DNA of 64,000 bases from Paenibacillus melissococcoides (GTDB lineage: Bacteria; Bacillota; Bacilli; Paenibacillales; Paenibacillaceae): positions 434,001-498,000 of the forward strand of contig CALYLO010000002.1 in the NCBI GenBank assembly GCA_944800085.1, in the 5' to 3' direction. The position numbers were made by a program, and so were the translations under genes. The notes under the pieces were generated by a model. The model had not been told where the DNA came from. It saw only the letters and a list, made by a program, of their open reading frames with translations, and did not search any database. Each line of letters opens with the position of its first letter. Position 1 is the stretch's first letter. Positions 60,896 through 64,000 of the stretch are shown piece after piece.

Positions 60896-61595
60896 TGCCT
60901 TGGCTCATGAATTTTCTTCTCTAATTCCCAGTTAAATTATGGTATTTTACTTAATTTTCGACTGGGTCTAGTTTGGTGATGCCTTTTTTGGGATTGATCC
61001 TGCTGCACGCCAAGGAAATTTTCCAATTCTCATCAATCAGGGACTTGACATCATACCGCTGGACTTCATGATTTACGTTATTTTTCTGAAAAACGGGTAT
61101 AAGTATGCAGGGAGCACCGCCGTCAATGTTTGAGAATCGGAAATTTGACAACATCTTCTTGCTTTCGACACATTTCGATGAGGGTGTTTTCAATTTGTAA
61201 GCGTTTGCATTTGTTGATATAACGGGCCAAAATGACTTTCTGAACACTTTGTGAACTCCTCCCGAAACATTGACAAATAAAATATTGGTAATTATATTTA
61301 GGTAAGTGATTGTATTTATTGACAGGATTACGACATCCGTGCTAGAGCCGGTGACTCCATGGGGACCGGTTGGATAGCTATGTGCATGCGTAAGCGCATG
61401 CAACATGCCGCTGCCTGACACGGTCGAAGCCTTTCTTCCGTAGCGATTTGAAGCGTGCCGAGAGGATTGGAATTCCGCGCGTGGAGCATAATGTATACGT
61501 TCGCATGAATGTATGCTGATGCTTTCGGACAGGAAGGCAAGTGAAGGGGCATGAGATGCGGTAATCAGCGAAAACGTACAAAGTGGGGTTGATCA
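60896..61595. other. Region upstream of ctaC
   Basis: 700 bp holding the right end of the IS110 element, a strong promoter, and a palindrome TGCATGCG-TAAG-CGCATGCA (61383-61402). A minus-strand open frame (60951-61421) has no RBS and an unconvincing composition and is not called. Confidence 0.5.
61270..61298 (+). promoter_or_regulatory. Sigma-A promoter for the cta operon
   Basis: TTGACA (61270-61275), exactly 17 bp, TATATT (61293-61298). It lies about 300 bp before ctaC, leaving a long leader with an 8-bp perfect hairpin at 61383-61402. Confidence 0.7.
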
Positions 61596-62669
61596 ATGAT
61601 GAAACGGTGGCATGCAGTGAAGCGACTCCTTCCTCTGTTAGCCGGGCTCGTCTTGCTGCTCAGCGCTTGTGGCCGCGCGGATTTGTCCGCTCTCAATCCA
61701 CAGGGTCCGATAGCAGAGGGTCAGTTCGGTCTGATGAAGATTGCGATTTCGATTATGACGCTCGTAGTCGTTGCCGTATTCGCGCTTTCCATTTATGCCG
61801 TCATCCGCTTCCGCAGACGGCCGGGTGACCAATCGATTCCGAAGCAAGTAGAAGGCAATCACAAGATGGAGGTTATTTGGACGGTTATTCCGATTCTCCT
61901 CTTGATTATTCTGGCAGTGCCGACCGTGAAGTACGTCTTCGCCTTCGCTGAAGATTACAGCAAGGATCCGGACGCTATCAAGGTCAAGGTAACCGCGCAC
62001 CAATTCTGGTGGGAATTTGAATACCCTGAACTGGGCGTACATACAGCACAAGATCTAGTCATCCCTACAGGGAAAAACGTGGCGGTTGAGTTGCGGACGG
62101 CCGACGTCCTTCACTCGTTCTGGGTACCTGCTCTCGCAGGGAAGATGGATACCAACCCGTCAGGCAACGTGAATAAAATGTACTTCAGCGCGAACGAGGT
62201 TGGGGTATACCGGGGCAAGTGCGCCGAGTTGTGCGGACAGTCCCACGCCTTGATGGAATTCAAGGTCAAATCGGTAAGCGAGGAGACGTTCAACGCTTGG
62301 GTTAATGAGATGAAGGCGGAGCCGAAGCCGTTCGAAGGCGACGCGCAAGTCGCCGAGAGCTTCAAGCAGAATTGCCTCACTTGCCACGCTATCGATAATG
62401 CGCCTTCCCTCGGCCCGAATTTGAAGGGGACGGGAAGCCGCGAAGCTGTCGCCGGCATCATGCTCAACCGGGATACGATTGACGAGCCGATTGAGCAGCA
62501 AGTGGTGGAAGATCATTTGCGCCAGTGGATTCTGAATCCGCAGAAGGTGAAACCAGGGAATACGATGCCTAAATTCGAGGGCGTATTGTCAGAGAAAGAG
62601 CTGGACAGCATTGTGAAATATCTGGCGGAATACAAACTTGATTCTCTGAAAGAAATCAATAAGCAATAG
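61596..62669 (+). CDS. ctaC: Cytochrome c oxidase subunit II fused to cytochrome c (caa3 type)
   Basis: 357 aa. A lipoprotein-type signal (LLLSACGRA) is followed by two membrane helices (about 48-70 and 88-110). The CuA domain has HQFWWEFEYPELGVHTAQDL, DVLHSFWVPALAGKMD and CAELCGQSHALMEFKV with the copper Cys, His and Met ligands. A C-terminal cytochrome c domain carries CLTCH and an axial Met in NTMPKFEGVLSEKEL. It accepts electrons and passes them to subunit I. It starts MMKRWHAVKR after GTGGGGTTG. ctaD follows 30 bp later. Confidence 0.95.
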   Translation: MMKRWHAVKRLLPLLAGLVLLLSACGRADLSALNPQGPIAEGQFGLMKIAISIMTLVVVAVFALSIYAVIRFRRRPGDQSIPKQVEGNHKMEVIWTVIPILLLIILAVPTVKYVFAFAEDYSKDPDAIKVKVTAHQFWWEFEYPELGVHTAQDLVIPTGKNVAVELRTADVLHSFWVPALAGKMDTNPSGNVNKMYFSANEVGVYRGKCAELCGQSHALMEFKVKSVSEETFNAWVNEMKAEPKPFEGDAQVAESFKQNCLTCHAIDNAPSLGPNLKGTGSREAVAGIMLNRDTIDEPIEQQVVEDHLRQWILNPQKVKPGNTMPKFEGVLSEKELDSIVKYLAEYKLDSLKEINKQ

Positions 62670-62699
62670 AAAAGCATCTTCTAGGGGAGGTAACGACCT

Positions 62700-64000
62700 T
62701 GGCTCACACGGTGAAGCGTCATCGCGGCTTAATGGATTGGCTGACGACGGTCGACCATAAGAAGATAGGTATTCTTTACCTTATTGCCGGAGGCTTCTTC
62801 TTCGGTATCGGCGGTATTGAGGCCATCTTGATACGTATACAGTTGATCAAACCGAATTTCGAATTCGTGGATGCGCAGACATTCAACGAATTGATTACGA
62901 TGCATGGAACGACCATGATCTTCCTTGGCGCCATGCCACTGATATTCGCTCTAATGAATGCGATTGTTCCGCTGCAAATCGGGGCGCGCGACGTCGCGTT
63001 CCCGTTCCTGAACGCGCTCGGCTTCTGGACATTCTTCTTCGGAGGAGTGCTTCTGAATCTAAGCTGGCTGCTGGGCGGAGTGCCTGATGCAGGCTGGACT
63101 TCCTACGTCCCATTGTCCAGCACCGATTACAGCCCTCACCACGGGGTCGACTTCTATGTTCTCGGGCTGCAGATTTCCGGTCTCGGAACGCTGATCGGCG
63201 GGATTAACTTCCTGGCTACAATTATTAACATGCGCGCGCCGGGCATGTCATTCATGCGGATGCCGATGTTCACCTGGACGGCGTTCATTACGTCCGCGCT
63301 CATTTTGTTCGCTTTCCCTGCCGTTACGGTAGGTCTCGTATTGCTCATGTTCGACCGTCTCTTCGGAGGGAACTTTTTCTATACGCCGAATGGCGGGAAC
63401 GTCGTTCTATGGCAGCATATTTTCTGGCTGTTCGGTCACCCTGAAGTATATATTCTGATTCTTCCGGCGTTCGGTATTATCTCGGATGTCGTCAGCACAT
63501 TCTCGCGCAAGCGTCTGTTCGGGTACAGCTCGATGGTTTTCGCGACCGTGCTTATCGGATTCCTGGGCTTCATGGTCTGGGCGCACCATATGTTCACGGT
63601 TGGCCTGGGACCGGTTGCGAACGCGCTCTTCTCGGTCGCGACGATGCTGATTGCCGTTCCGACGGGGATCAAAATATTTAACTGGGTATTTACGTTATGG
63701 GGCGGTTCGATTAAATTTACCACCGCCAATCTATTTGCAGTTGGCTTTATCCCTACGTTCGTTATGGGGGGCGTAACCGGGGTCATGCTGGCCGCGGCGC
63801 CGGCAGACTTTCAGTTCCACGACACCTACTTCGTCGTAGCCCACTTCCACTATACGATTGTAGGCGGATTGATTCTTGGCCTCTTCGCGGGCTTCCATTA
63901 CTGGTGGCCGAAGATGTTCGGACGGATGCTGAACGAGAAAATAGGCAAGGCCACGTTCTGGATGTTCTGGATTGGCTTCCAACTGACGTTCTTTGTTCAG
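62700..64000 (+). CDS. ctaD: Cytochrome c oxidase subunit I (3' end beyond window)
   Basis: 433 codons are present, open to the window edge. The TTG start lies behind GGGGAGG. It begins MAHTVKRHRGLMDWLTTVDH. Haem and copper ligands are visible: TMHGTTMIFLGAMP (His of low-spin haem), HIFWLFGHPEVYILILPAFG (CuB His and cross-linked Tyr), VWAHHMFTVGLGP (two CuB His) and FVVAHFHYTIVGG (haem a and a3 His). Residues such as WLFGHPEVY show an oxygen-reducing A-type oxidase that pumps protons. It is part of the ctaCD operon. Confidence 0.97.

Noticed and set aside
60951..61421. 156-aa minus-strand open frame upstream of ctaC
   Set aside because: No RBS, irregular composition, and it covers the strong plus-strand promoter at 61270; more likely chance.

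Overview
The window looks like chromosome of an endospore-forming Bacillota, most likely Paenibacillus. The evidence is moderate GC, strong AGGAGG-type ribosome binding sites, a set of sporulation and germination genes (tlp, Spo0M-like, YhcN-like, GerA/GerB remnants, YheC/D), a YesM/YesN two-component system beside a sugar ABC transporter, a caa3-type cytochrome oxidase operon and a yybP-ykoY manganese riboswitch. The load of insertion sequences and broken genes resembles insect-associated Paenibacillus lineages with decaying genomes; the species is inference only.

Layout. 1-8.9 kb is accessory DNA at a tRNA-Thr gene: an ISNCY/IS1202-type transposase, the tRNA, a duplicated tRNA 3' end at 2.8 kb, three copies of the 3' end of a tyrosine integrase, a secreted GH18 glycosidase, two tandem IS1182/IS5-like elements, and a small secreted Hint-type toxin followed by a probable immunity gene. 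9-15 kb holds small secreted proteins and decayed genes (ComEC-like hydrolase, ECF sigma factor, lipase). 15-20 kb has the riboswitch-TerC pair, a MITE-like repeat split by an IS4 element, a methyltransferase pseudogene and a thiosulfate uptake pair (YeeE frameshifted, TusA). 20-35 kb is mostly housekeeping: ddh, msrA, cydAB (cydA internally deleted but with a Rex-like operator upstream), a MocR regulator (frameshifted), an M42 peptidase, pgcA, a MarR regulator, germination receptor remnants and a TspO-like protein. 33-40 kb is a sugar uptake locus: a divergent response regulator/kinase pair and ABC permeases plus binding protein, the latter driven by two matching promoters.

40-52 kb is bounded by two 98-99% identical IS4 elements in inverted orientation. 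One splits a lipoprotein-like gene that can be rebuilt exactly; the other splits a second copy of the MITE-like repeat. Between them lie a TcyP-like cystine symporter, a YheC/D coat protein with a glutamine-rich tail, a D,D-carboxypeptidase, tlp, a small alarmone synthetase and a zinc-ribbon protein. 52-59 kb holds a TrmB regulator, mscL with a zinc-ribbon tail, a lipid kinase, Spo0M, an MFS transporter and a YhcN lipoprotein. 59-61 kb is an IS110 element with a long non-coding left end where a bridge RNA would be expected. The window ends inside ctaD, behind ctaC.

Overall the picture is of ordinary metabolic and sporulation genes in a genome undergoing decay: single-base frameshifts (several in homopolymers), in-frame internal deletions (sigma factor, cydA), truncations and nested IS insertions. 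Some homopolymer frameshifts could be assembly errors.
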